From Parelusimicrobium sp031549165 (GTDB lineage Bacteria; Elusimicrobiota; Elusimicrobia; Elusimicrobiales; Elusimicrobiaceae): a DNA stretch of 8,552 nt. The stretch's first letter is position 1, and every line of letters begins with the position of its first letter. Shown here one piece after another: positions 1 to 6,853 of the stretch. The DNA lies in NCBI GenBank assembly GCA_031549165.1, contig JAVBQE010000120.1:1-8552 (forward strand), in the 5' to 3' direction. The notes under the pieces were generated by a model. It searched no databases. It was not told the origin of the DNA and saw nothing but the letters and a program-made list of their open reading frames with translations. The translations under genes and the position numbers were made by a program.

Positions 1-287
1 CTTACCACGCCCACGAAATTAGAGCGGTTGGAAAGAGTGAAGCTGGGTTGGCTATTGTCGCGACTAGTGGTAGACACGGCGGACACCCCCGGCGTGTACC
101 ACACGTTAAACCAGTTAAAGCCGGGCAGCGCCGCTTTAGGCAGCGTGGCTATTTTACCGCCGTAAAAGGCATGCATTTTAAGAGAGAGGTTCTTAAGAAA
201 GACAGTCTTAGCCTTATAGGCTGTGTCTTTGGGTAAATGGGCGAACAAAGCGTCCAAATTGTCAAGGTTAATATTAGGAGTATTCAT
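1..287 (-). CDS. Malic enzyme, N-terminal fragment (runs off the left edge)
   Basis: The minus strand reads from an ATG at 287-285 through 95 open codons to the window edge, so only the N-terminus is present. Malic enzymes oxidatively decarboxylate malate to pyruvate and CO2 in the cytoplasm, making NADH or NADPH. Visible family marks are the GGK motif at residues 43-45 followed by YTPGVSAVS at 64-72. The Tyr of YTPGV is the conserved catalytic tyrosine of the family. SFTLSNRSNFVGVV (82-95) matches the strand that leads into the 'vSDGTaVLGLG'-type segment, which lies outside the window. There is no Shine-Dalgarno sequence before the ATG. Instead a TAGAAT box ends six bases upstream, which suggests a leaderless mRNA. 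The cofactor (NAD or NADP) and any C-terminal fusion domain cannot be judged from this piece. Confidence 0.82.
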   Translation of the reverse strand, partial: MNTPNINLDNLDALFAHLPKDTAYKAKTVFLKNLSLKMHAFYGGKIATLPKAALPGFNWFNVWYTPGVSAVSTTSRDNSQPSFTLSNRSNFVGVV

Positions 288-293
288 ACTAAA

Positions 294-299
294 ATTCTA
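294..299 (-). promoter_or_regulatory. -10 box of malic enzyme gene, leaderless-type spacing
   Basis: On the minus strand TAGAAT (five of six matches to TATAAT) is followed by six bases (TTTAGT) and then the ATG at 287. That spacing puts the predicted transcription start on the A of the start codon. No good -35 hexamer is seen 16-18 bases upstream. Inferred from sequence only. Confidence 0.45.
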
Positions 300-356
300 C
301 TAAAAAAACACATAAATTAATACCTGGAAAATGCGCAATATAATCAAAAACAAAAA

Positions 357-384
357 TTGACTTCCGGCTTATTTTTGATAAAAT
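357..384 (+). promoter_or_regulatory. Sigma-70-type promoter for the 428-1378 gene
   Basis: TTGACT (357-362) is separated by 16 bp from TAAAAT (379-384). The latter is preceded by TG one base upstream, giving an extended -10 (TGaTAAAAT). Transcription would start near 391 and give a leader of about 37 nt containing a Shine-Dalgarno sequence. An alternative -10, TATATT, lies at 394-399 but has no good -35. Confidence 0.5.
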
Positions 385-413
385 AAAAAATGCTATATTA
401 GTGCTACTTTTAA

Positions 414-418
414 AGGAG
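414..418 (+). promoter_or_regulatory. Shine-Dalgarno sequence AGGAG
   Basis: AGGAG lies nine bases upstream of the ATG at 428 and fixes that start. It shows that this organism does use Shine-Dalgarno initiation, which makes its absence before the malic enzyme, CsgG-domain and kdsC starts more meaningful. Confidence 0.75.
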
Positions 419-427
419 ATTTAAAAA

Positions 428-1378
428 ATGAAAAATATATTTTGGATATGTCTTGCAATGTCAATGTTAACTTATCCGCTAAATGCACAGGAAAGAACAG
501 GCAAAGTAACCCCGACGGGCAAAAAACTCCCGATACAACAAAAAACGAAGACTGTAAGAAAAAGTAATAAAACAATTGATTTCAACCAAATGGGCGTATA
601 TATTAATACACAAATAGACGATTTACGTAATACCGATAAAAGATCATTAGATGAAGACGAGATCTCTTTATATAATATGTTCAGGATTAATAGTGAGCAG
701 GCGGATGCACGCTTTGAAAAGGCACAGGAAAGAATGATTCCCTACTTCACTAAATTGCAAGAAGAAATTATAATAAGTGAAGTCCCTGAGAAAATATTAA
801 GTTTATTTCCACTACCGCATAAATATATCGGAGATGATCCAGCCTTAATATCACGTCTGAATCTTCTTTATAACTTCAACAACAAAGAAGTAAATAAAGA
901 GGAAGCGGAAAAAATATCCATTGAGTTGAATGCCATTGCCCAGAAACTTATAAATATCCGTCAGAATGTGGCCACCCATATGCTCAACCTTAATAAAGCG
1001 TTATTTCCTGAAGCAAAAGTGGGTATTACGACTTTCTCGGCAGCGCTATTTATCGCAGAATATAACGATCTATATACAGAGATGTTTATAAATAAGAAAA
1101 AATATAAGTCCTACATTAATACAGAAATAAACTATAAATATTTCATTGAACCTTTTAAAGCAGACACATATAACTATAATATAGAAAACAATATTTCCGA
1201 TGTTCTAATAGTAGAACTAAACTGGCTTACACTGCCTATAATAAATTCTATACTAGACAATCTAAGCACGCCATCTTTTCAGAAACAACTTGAAGAAAAT
1301 CTATCTAAATATAAAAATTATAATGATGATCCAGAGAAAAACTATCTTATTATAAGAAAAAAAGTTGCAGGCGCATAA
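428..1378 (+). CDS. Exported protein of unknown function, 316 residues, AT-rich gene
   Basis: I do not recognise this protein. Residues 1-20 look like a Sec signal peptide (basic start, hydrophobic core, cleavage likely after LNA before QE), so the mature protein is probably periplasmic or surface-exposed. Residues 21-50 are basic and rich in Thr and Lys. The rest is rich in Lys, Asn, Ile, Glu and Tyr and seems largely helical, with charged stretches around 80-120 and 150-185. No membrane segment follows the signal peptide, there are no cysteines after it, and I see no catalytic motif. The start is supported by AGGAG nine bases upstream and a good promoter. Base composition is clearly lower in GC than the neighbours (hand counts of 17%, 28% and 40% in three sampled 60-base lines), a hint of foreign or fast-evolving DNA. 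It is monocistronic, ends at a strong terminator and converges on the six-gene block. Confidence 0.75.
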   Translation: MKNIFWICLAMSMLTYPLNAQERTGKVTPTGKKLPIQQKTKTVRKSNKTIDFNQMGVYINTQIDDLRNTDKRSLDEDEISLYNMFRINSEQADARFEKAQERMIPYFTKLQEEIIISEVPEKILSLFPLPHKYIGDDPALISRLNLLYNFNNKEVNKEEAEKISIELNAIAQKLINIRQNVATHMLNLNKALFPEAKVGITTFSAALFIAEYNDLYTEMFINKKKYKSYINTEINYKYFIEPFKADTYNYNIENNISDVLIVELNWLTLPIINSILDNLSTPSFQKQLEENLSKYKNYNDDPEKNYLIIRKKVAGA

Positions 1379-1414
1379 ATGAACGCCCTCTTAAAGAGGG
1401 CGTTCATTTATTTT
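1377..1414 (+). terminator. Intrinsic terminator between convergent genes
   Basis: A perfect 14-bp stem (1377-1390 with 1396-1409) closes a five-base loop, TTAAA. The upper part is GC-rich (GAACGCCCTC with GAGGGCGTTC), and a T-rich tail TTATTTTG follows on the plus strand. It starts inside the stop codon of the plus gene and overlaps the stop codon (1408-1410) of the minus gene. On the minus strand the tail is only TTAT, so it should work best for the plus gene but may also stop the long minus operon. Confidence 0.88.
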
Positions 1415-3417
1415 GTAGGTTGAAAAAACTTGCTCACTCCTGTACCCGAAGCAGAGGAACTTCCCGGCCTTGAGCAGCCCGCCGCATTACCCCTACATAT
1501 CATAAGAGCATCGTCTTTTGTAAGAACCGGCTCTTGTTTAGCGGAAGGTTTTGCATTTTGCTTTGTGGGGGGCTGTTTCGTTTGCTTTATCGTGGATGTA
1601 GAAGAAACAGGCTGTTGCTGTTTTTTATCTGCATTAGCTGTAGTTGTAGCATTGGTATTTTGTGTAGCGGGACTAACCGCGTCCTGCGCGCCGACATCCT
1701 GTATAAGCTCTTTCATAATACGCTGCTTATCACTTGCTTCTTCAAGCAGTGCATTATTCTCAGGACTTTGAGCATTGGCGGCCTGTACTTTAGCAAGAAC
1801 ATCGTCAACAGCTTGAGAATATTCAGAAAAAACTTCTTTTTCTGCTTCTCTTAAGTATTCTATTTTTCTAAGAGATGTATCATTGATAGCAGCCGATGTC
1901 TTAGTTTCAAAATCTTCCGCAGTGCGTTTACCCTGATTAAACTCTTCCTTACCCACAACCCCAGCCTGCGCGGCGGGAATACCTAAATTCTTTATCCCTA
2001 TCTCAGCATTTTTAGCGGAAGGAAAAATAAACTGCGTCTTCATAACGTCACCTATTTCCTGAGAGCCTATTTCCTTTTTTACAATTTCTTTCATTTCGTT
2101 TTCAGACACCAAAACAAACGGCTCATCCCCCTCTCTTCCAAAACCCAGTGCCGTAGCGTTTTTAAGAGTATTCTTTAGAATAGGGTTTGACGCGAGAGGA
2201 TTTGTAGTATAGTACATATCAGTACATTTGCCTGAAGCGCACTTTTCCTTATACGCAGGGTCCTCTTTATCGGCAAGATACACAACTACATAACCGGGCG
2301 CGATTGAGGGATCTTTGTCTAAAAGAGATGTTAATTCATTAAACAAACGTTCCCTGTCCTGCTCAGAATATCGCGTGAAGTAGCCAGGTACAATATTTTT
2401 ATATTTTTCGTCAAAAAGTTGTCTCGCCACTTCTTTTTTATAGTCTGGAACTGCACAATTTTCTTCACACTCAAAATCTTTTTTATAATTAAAATAAACC
2501 AAATCCTTTTCTTTAGATGCCTCTTTAGCAATATCTTCCTGAGCATACTTATTAGCCAACTGTATAGTATCTTTTTGAATATCCTCTATAATCTCTTCTT
2601 TCATCTGGGTTTCCGCTCTTTCTTTATTCTCTACGGCACTGGTAGCCTGGCCCTTCAATGTCTGTGCTTTGGCGCGCAAGGCGTTTAAGTCCACCGGGTT
2701 GGGCTGGCCGGGGACGGCACCGTCTAAGTTGGCAGACGCGGACAGAGATGACATGGCGCTAAAGCCTGCGCCCTGCCCCGCTGCGGCGGACGCGCCGGAG
2801 CGTGTGCTTGCGGCGATTGATTTTGCCATTTGTTCGTCGGCCAGTTTTTTGGAATAGGCGGCGGAGGCCAGTTTAACATCTTCTAAGCCGTCCCCTTTCT
2901 GCGTAATGCGGCTGGCAAGCAGGGCGGCGTTGTCACGCTGCTTTTGTAAATCTTTTGTGTCGGAAGACTTTAAATTTGCTTCATACGCGCCTTTCGATGC
3001 TACACCGGGCTGTACCTGGCGTACAAGCACCCAGTCTCCCCCGTCAGACAAAACTTCCGCGTCACCCGCATAGGCGGGGGTTACGGCAATTAAGTTACCC
3101 TTTTCGTCCTTTACCACGGAGTAGATATTGCCCTGCGCGTCCTGCATAAGCTCAGCTCTTTCAAGGGCGGCCATTTGCACGCTGTTGCCGGGGACAGGAA
3201 GATCGGGCAGATCTTTCTCTTTATCTTTCGGGGAAAAAACTTCTGTTAATTTTCTAAAAAGTTTGGCCAGCGGGTTATCTGAAAATACCTGCGGAGTGGT
3301 TTTCTGCCCCTTGGCGTTAACTGCGGCGGGCTGCGGAAATAATACAGGCAAAAGCAGAAAGCCCGCCAGTAACATAACAGGCAAAATAATCAGTATATTT
3401 TTTGTTCTATTTTTCAT
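1408..3417 (-). CDS. Membrane-anchored protein of unknown function with three cysteine pairs, 669 residues
   Basis: I do not recognise a family. Residues 8-29 form one hydrophobic segment after a basic start, most likely an uncleaved N-terminal anchor with the rest in the periplasm. In order there follow a Pro-rich linker (29-80), a mixed region (85-140), an Ala/Ser/Gly-rich low-complexity stretch (185-235), a charged probable coiled coil (245-305), and a central part with paired cysteines (C317/C321, C393/C398). A second charged helical region covers 510-575, a Thr/Gln/Lys/Pro-rich linker 580-632, and a final pair is C641/C648. All six cysteines lie in close pairs on the exported side, which suggests disulfides. 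The start is supported by AGAGG (3424-3428) and lies only three bases after the protease stop. It is the last gene of the block. GC content changes sharply near codon 259 (about 66% before, about 32% after, over 180 bases each). Confidence 0.78.
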   Translation of the reverse strand: MKNRTKNILIILPVMLLAGFLLLPVLFPQPAAVNAKGQKTTPQVFSDNPLAKLFRKLTEVFSPKDKEKDLPDLPVPGNSVQMAALERAELMQDAQGNIYSVVKDEKGNLIAVTPAYAGDAEVLSDGGDWVLVRQVQPGVASKGAYEANLKSSDTKDLQKQRDNAALLASRITQKGDGLEDVKLASAAYSKKLADEQMAKSIAASTRSGASAAAGQGAGFSAMSSLSASANLDGAVPGQPNPVDLNALRAKAQTLKGQATSAVENKERAETQMKEEIIEDIQKDTIQLANKYAQEDIAKEASKEKDLVYFNYKKDFECEENCAVPDYKKEVARQLFDEKYKNIVPGYFTRYSEQDRERLFNELTSLLDKDPSIAPGYVVVYLADKEDPAYKEKCASGKCTDMYYTTNPLASNPILKNTLKNATALGFGREGDEPFVLVSENEMKEIVKKEIGSQEIGDVMKTQFIFPSAKNAEIGIKNLGIPAAQAGVVGKEEFNQGKRTAEDFETKTSAAINDTSLRKIEYLREAEKEVFSEYSQAVDDVLAKVQAANAQSPENNALLEEASDKQRIMKELIQDVGAQDAVSPATQNTNATTTANADKKQQQPVSSTSTIKQTKQPPTKQNAKPSAKQEPVLTKDDALMICRGNAAGCSRPGSSSASGTGVSKFFQPTK

Positions 3418-3420
3418 ACT

Positions 3421-4143
3421 TTACCTCTTAAAAATTCTTTTAAATATATTCCAGCAATCTGCAAAATAATTTTTTACTCTGTCCCAGCGTGAAAGCGTTT
3501 CAACTACAGGCTCTTTAGGCGCAAAGCCGTTTTTCAACATTAACTCTTTTAAATAATTAACAGGCACGGCAAAATTTAAGTTCTGGTTATTATCCCCTTT
3601 ATAAGTAGACGTGGCTACAGAGATAACTTCCCCTTTCTCGTTAAACACCGGGCTGCCCGAGCTGCTGGGCGAAATGGGCGCGCTTATCTGGTGTAAAATT
3701 AAATCTTTACTAACTGCGCGTATCTGCGACACAAGCCCGTTTGTAACCGTATTTTGCAGGCGGCGCGGGTTACCTATAACAGTAATAACCGAGCCGGGCA
3801 AAACATAGTCTGAATCCCCCAAAACAACCGCAGGCAAGTCCCGCGCCGTTATCTGCATTAAAGCAATGTCCGCCTCTTCTCCCACTGCCACCACGTTCGC
3901 CTCACCGGACTCTGCGCCAGTGTTAAACGTTACACTTAAGTAAACCGCGTCCTTAACCACATGTTTGTTAGTCGCTATTAAGCCGTACGAACCCACCACA
4001 AATCCTGTGCCGGTAAATACACCGTCTTTACGCATAACATTTACTGCCACTACAGAAGCCGAGTTTTCCAACGCTATTTCCACATGGGTTTTGGCGCTGG
4101 CAAACACAGGCAGAATTATTAATAACGCTAAAAGTTTTTTCAT
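3421..4143 (-). CDS. Exported trypsin-like serine protease (HtrA/S1C type) without PDZ domain
   Basis: This is a 240-residue chymotrypsin-fold protease. Residues 1-17 look like a cleaved signal peptide (MKKLLALLIILPVFASA), so it acts in the periplasm. The catalytic triad is visible: His61 in ATNKHVV, Asp92 in EADIALMQI, and Ser162 in SPSSSGSPVFN, a variant of the usual GNSGGP. Other HtrA-like marks are GTGFVVGSYGLIATNKHVV (45-63), VIGNPRR (122-128) and NFAVPVNYLKEL (190-201). The chain ends soon after the protease domain with a basic, aromatic tail (about 220-240). There is no PDZ domain, unlike DegP/DegS. The start at 4143 is preferred over an upstream in-frame ATG at 4182, because it begins a proper signal peptide and the extra 13 residues would overlap the preceding gene. 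The gap to the TPR gene is ten bases. It could be a quality-control protease or a dedicated processor of the adjacent 669-residue protein. Confidence 0.87.
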   Translation of the reverse strand: MKKLLALLIILPVFASAKTHVEIALENSASVVAVNVMRKDGVFTGTGFVVGSYGLIATNKHVVKDAVYLSVTFNTGAESGEANVVAVGEEADIALMQITARDLPAVVLGDSDYVLPGSVITVIGNPRRLQNTVTNGLVSQIRAVSKDLILHQISAPISPSSSGSPVFNEKGEVISVATSTYKGDNNQNLNFAVPVNYLKELMLKNGFAPKEPVVETLSRWDRVKNYFADCWNIFKRIFKR

Positions 4144-4153
4144 CTCGTCTCTA

Positions 4154-5332
4154 TTATAAAGGCGGCAGCGGCCCCACATCATCCTCTTTAGTAAAGGGCT
4201 TTTTTAAATATTTTTTAGGCTCTTCGTCAAAACCCCAAAGTTCTTTTTTCTGTCTTAAATCTCTGTATGTCTCTATCGCTTTTTGGCGTTCGCCCAGCGC
4301 GTCATAGGTTTCCCCCAGGCGCAGCTCGTTCCACACAGCCCAGCGGCTGGGCTCTTTGTCTTTAAGGGTTTCGTCAAAAGCAGCCTCAAACACTTTACGC
4401 GCGGCCTTAAAGTTACCCTTTGCCATGTAGGCGGTGCCTATGGCCGTAAAAGCGCGCGAGCGGTAAATCTCGGAATAAAAAGGCGTTACGCCTATCTGGG
4501 AATAGAAACTACCCGCGTCTAAAATTACTTTATCATAATTTTTGTTTTCGTAGTCAACTATTATTTCCACAAAATTCATCAGCGGGTTGGCGGGATATTT
4601 GGCGCGGACCTCGCGGATAAGCTGCAAGGCCTTTGCCGGGTCATAGAAAGGCGAGTTGCGGTCATTATAAATTTCAACAAGTATAAGCCTGGCTGTGTCG
4701 GAAGCAAATGTGCCCTTATCTTTAGTAAGCGTTAAATATTCCACGCCCTTTTTGGGCGAGCCTTTGGCAGCTACTATTGTAGATAAAACTTTAATAACGC
4801 TTGGCAGAGTGCCTGCATAATACTCATACATCCCAAGGCCTAAATACGCGTCGTAAAACTCCGGGTCCGCGTCCACGGCTTTTTGCATATAGTTTATGCC
4901 TTTTTTGCCGGAAAAGTAGGCGCTTATCCAGCTTCTGTTAGCCATTGCAAAGCGGCTTCTTAAACCGTACGCACCGCCCAGGGCCATAAAAGCATGCGGG
5001 TCTTTGGGGTGTGTTTTAAGCCAGGCGTTTATGCCTTTAATAGAGTCGTCAATTAGGCCTTCAAAAACTATTTTTTGCTGCGGGTCGCTCTGCTCGTACT
5101 GATAGTCGTAGCGCGCCCAGGCTATCATCATTTTGCCAAAATATGCATACGGGTGGCCGGGATATAATTTTTCCGCGTCGTCTATGCGCTGGGCAGCGTA
5201 GTCTAAGTTTAAATTGTAAATGGCCTTTATGCCGTCGGAAGCTGCGGCATATGCTTCGGGCGGAAGGTCATACTCTTTTGCATTTGCAAAAGAAGCACAG
5301 AGGAGTAATGTAATTAAAACTAAGCGTCTCAT
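4154..5332 (-). CDS. Exported TPR-repeat protein, 392 residues
   Basis: Residues 1-18 are a signal peptide ending in ANA before KEYD, with no lipobox, so the mature protein is probably periplasmic. The body is an alpha-helical repeat protein. TPR-like units are recognisable at about 28-60 (ending LYPGHPYAYFG), 95-125 (THPKDPHAFMALGGAYGL), 140-175 (KAVDADPEFYDAYLGLGMYEYYAG), 235-265 and 290-325 (AFTAIGTAYMAKGNFKAARKVF), and 335-362 (RLGETYDALGERQKAIETY). The stretch LGGAYGL...DAYLGLGMYEYYAG resembles the TTC39/IML2-like TPR group. Such proteins usually act as protein-protein scaffolds, and no enzyme motif is seen. Its ATG overlaps the serS stop (ATGA, 5329-5332) and no strong Shine-Dalgarno sequence is present, so translation is probably coupled to serS. 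It ends in tandem stops (TAATAG) ten bases before the protease gene. Confidence 0.85.
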   Translation of the reverse strand: MRRLVLITLLLCASFANAKEYDLPPEAYAAASDGIKAIYNLNLDYAAQRIDDAEKLYPGHPYAYFGKMMIAWARYDYQYEQSDPQQKIVFEGLIDDSIKGINAWLKTHPKDPHAFMALGGAYGLRSRFAMANRSWISAYFSGKKGINYMQKAVDADPEFYDAYLGLGMYEYYAGTLPSVIKVLSTIVAAKGSPKKGVEYLTLTKDKGTFASDTARLILVEIYNDRNSPFYDPAKALQLIREVRAKYPANPLMNFVEIIVDYENKNYDKVILDAGSFYSQIGVTPFYSEIYRSRAFTAIGTAYMAKGNFKAARKVFEAAFDETLKDKEPSRWAVWNELRLGETYDALGERQKAIETYRDLRQKKELWGFDEEPKKYLKKPFTKEDDVGPLPPL

Positions 5333-6606
5333 TTCGTAATTTTTTCTTTACCAAAATAAGGCACAAGTGCGCTCGGTATAACTACGGAGCCGTCGGCCTG
5401 TTGGTAATTTTCAAGTATAGCGGCAAATGTTCTGCCCACGGCGACGCCGGAGCCGTTTAATGTGTGCACAAACTGCATTTTACCTTCAGCATCTTTATAG
5501 CGCAGGTTCATGCGTCTTGCCTGAAAGTCCGTGCAGTTGGAGCAGGAGGAGATTTCTCTGTATTTATTTTCAGAAGGCAGCCAAACCTCAAGGTCATAAG
5601 TTTTGGCGGCGGAAAAACCCATGTCGCCCGTGCACAGCTCAATAACTCTGTAGGCAAGACCTAAGCCCGCTAAAATATTTTCAGCGCATTTAGTCATCTC
5701 TTCAAGAAGCGCAAAACTGCTGTCTTTGTCAGATAACATCACCATTTCCACTTTGTTAAACTGGTGGTTGCGTATAAGCCCGCGCGTGTCTTTCCCGTAC
5801 GAACCTGCTTCCTTACGAAAGCACGGCGTGGCGGCTGCGTACTTGATGGGCAAATCTTTTTGCGCTAACACGCGTCCGCGGTTAATGTTGGTAAGCGAAA
5901 TTTCGGCGGTGGAAATTAAAAACTGTTTCGGTTCGCCAGAGAGTTCATACATATCCTCACGGAATTTAGGCAGCTGGCCCGTGCCGTACAAAATTTCTTC
6001 GTTAACAATAACAGGCGTGGCCATTTCGGTAAACCCGTGTTTGGCATGCATGTCCAGCATGTAGTTGATAAGCGCGCGCTCCAGCTTGGCGCCGTCTGCG
6101 CGAAGCAGCGCAAAGCGGCTGCCGGAGAGTGTGGTGGCCGCGTCAAAATCCAAAATGCCTAAACCTTCGCCCACGCTCTGGTGGTCTAAGGGTTTAAAGT
6201 CCATTACCGGCGGAGTGCCGCTTTGGCGGATAAATTTATTGTCCGCTTCGCTGGCGCCCACGGGGACGGACGCGTCGGGCAGGTTAGGAATATTTAAAAG
6301 CATGTCGTCCGTTTCTTTTTTAAGCGCTTCCATGGCTGCTTCTTTAGAGGCCATGGCTTCTTTAATCTGGGCCACTTCCGCCATTAATTTTTCTGCGCCG
6401 GCTGGGTCGGCCTTACGCATAGCGCCTATTTGCTGGGAGAGGTTATTTCTTTTTGCGCGCAGTTCTTCCACTTCGTTAAGTAATTTTTTGTATCTGGCGT
6501 TTACTTCAAGCACAGCGTCAATGTTAGCTGCAAGAGCAGCCTTTCTGGAAGAGAGTGATGTTTTTACCCCGTCTGAATTTGCGGTTATAAGTTTAATATC
6601 AAGCAT
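5329..6606 (-). CDS. serS: Seryl-tRNA synthetase
   Basis: This cytoplasmic class II aminoacyl-tRNA synthetase charges tRNA-Ser (and tRNA-Sec where present) with serine. Its 425 residues match the usual bacterial length of about 420-430. Residues 1-105 are the long antiparallel coiled-coil arm that contacts the tRNA variable arm. The catalytic core follows, with motif 1 around 195-204 (MATPVIVNEE), the serine-recognising TAE loop at 233-235, motif 2 starting FRKEAG at 263 and ending RNHQF at 283, the SSCSNCTDFQARR segment (353-365), and motif 3 NGSGVAVGRTFAAILENYQ at 384-402. All key elements are intact. The start at 6606 has AGAGGAA (6611-6617) just upstream and overlaps the preceding membrane-protein gene by eight bases. 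It is unusual in being the only cytosolic product of an otherwise exported or membrane operon. Confidence 0.98.
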   Translation of the reverse strand: MLDIKLITANSDGVKTSLSSRKAALAANIDAVLEVNARYKKLLNEVEELRAKRNNLSQQIGAMRKADPAGAEKLMAEVAQIKEAMASKEAAMEALKKETDDMLLNIPNLPDASVPVGASEADNKFIRQSGTPPVMDFKPLDHQSVGEGLGILDFDAATTLSGSRFALLRADGAKLERALINYMLDMHAKHGFTEMATPVIVNEEILYGTGQLPKFREDMYELSGEPKQFLISTAEISLTNINRGRVLAQKDLPIKYAAATPCFRKEAGSYGKDTRGLIRNHQFNKVEMVMLSDKDSSFALLEEMTKCAENILAGLGLAYRVIELCTGDMGFSAAKTYDLEVWLPSENKYREISSCSNCTDFQARRMNLRYKDAEGKMQFVHTLNGSGVAVGRTFAAILENYQQADGSVVIPSALVPYFGKEKITK

Positions 6607-6853
6607 TTTGTTCCTCTGTATTTACCGCTACCGGCGCAGGAAAGTAGGACTTATATGGCTGCACAGCGCCCACGGTTTGTTCAAATGTATAATCTACTAA
6701 AAGTTTTAAATTTAAAGGCGCAAAAGACGTCTGCGCAAGGAAAAGAATGACGGACAGGCACACCACGCCAAACACAAATAAATTTACAAAAAAGTTGAAG
6801 GTTTTAAAAAGCAGGTCTACTATGTAAGTGCCGCTGTTTTGCACAGGCCTCAT
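6599..6853 (-). CDS. Small single-pass membrane protein, 84 residues, unknown function
   Basis: No family recognised. A hydrophobic, Phe/Val/Leu-rich segment at about residues 18-41 (FNFFVNLFVFGVVCLSVILF) should cross the membrane once. A tail of about 43 residues follows, with several aromatic residues and prolines and an acidic C-terminus (NTEEQNA). I judge the gene real for three reasons. Its ATG overlaps the stop of the lipoprotein gene (ATGA, 6850-6853). GAGG lies seven bases upstream (6861-6864). Its stop overlaps the serS start by eight bases, so it fills the space between two sound genes exactly. It could be a membrane partner for the CsgG-domain lipoprotein, but this is inferred from position only. 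Confidence 0.72.
   Translation of the reverse strand: MRPVQNSGTYIVDLLFKTFNFFVNLFVFGVVCLSVILFLAQTSFAPLNLKLLVDYTFEQTVGAVQPYKSYFPAPVAVNTEEQNA

Noticed and set aside
1430..1771. Plus-strand frames inside the 669-residue gene (also near 1534, 2419, 2669 and 3128)
   Set aside because: They are shadows of the minus-strand gene: no ribosome sites, cysteine- or phenylalanine-rich nonsense compositions, no motifs.
4144..4182. Upstream start for the protease adding 13 residues
   Set aside because: The extra residues would precede a normal signal peptide and overlap the TPR gene. The internal ATG at 4143 starts a proper signal peptide.
6065..6700. 211-codon plus-strand reading frame opposite serS
   Set aside because: serS is unmistakable on the other strand. 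Long antisense frames are common opposite genes with regular codon use, and this one has no family features.
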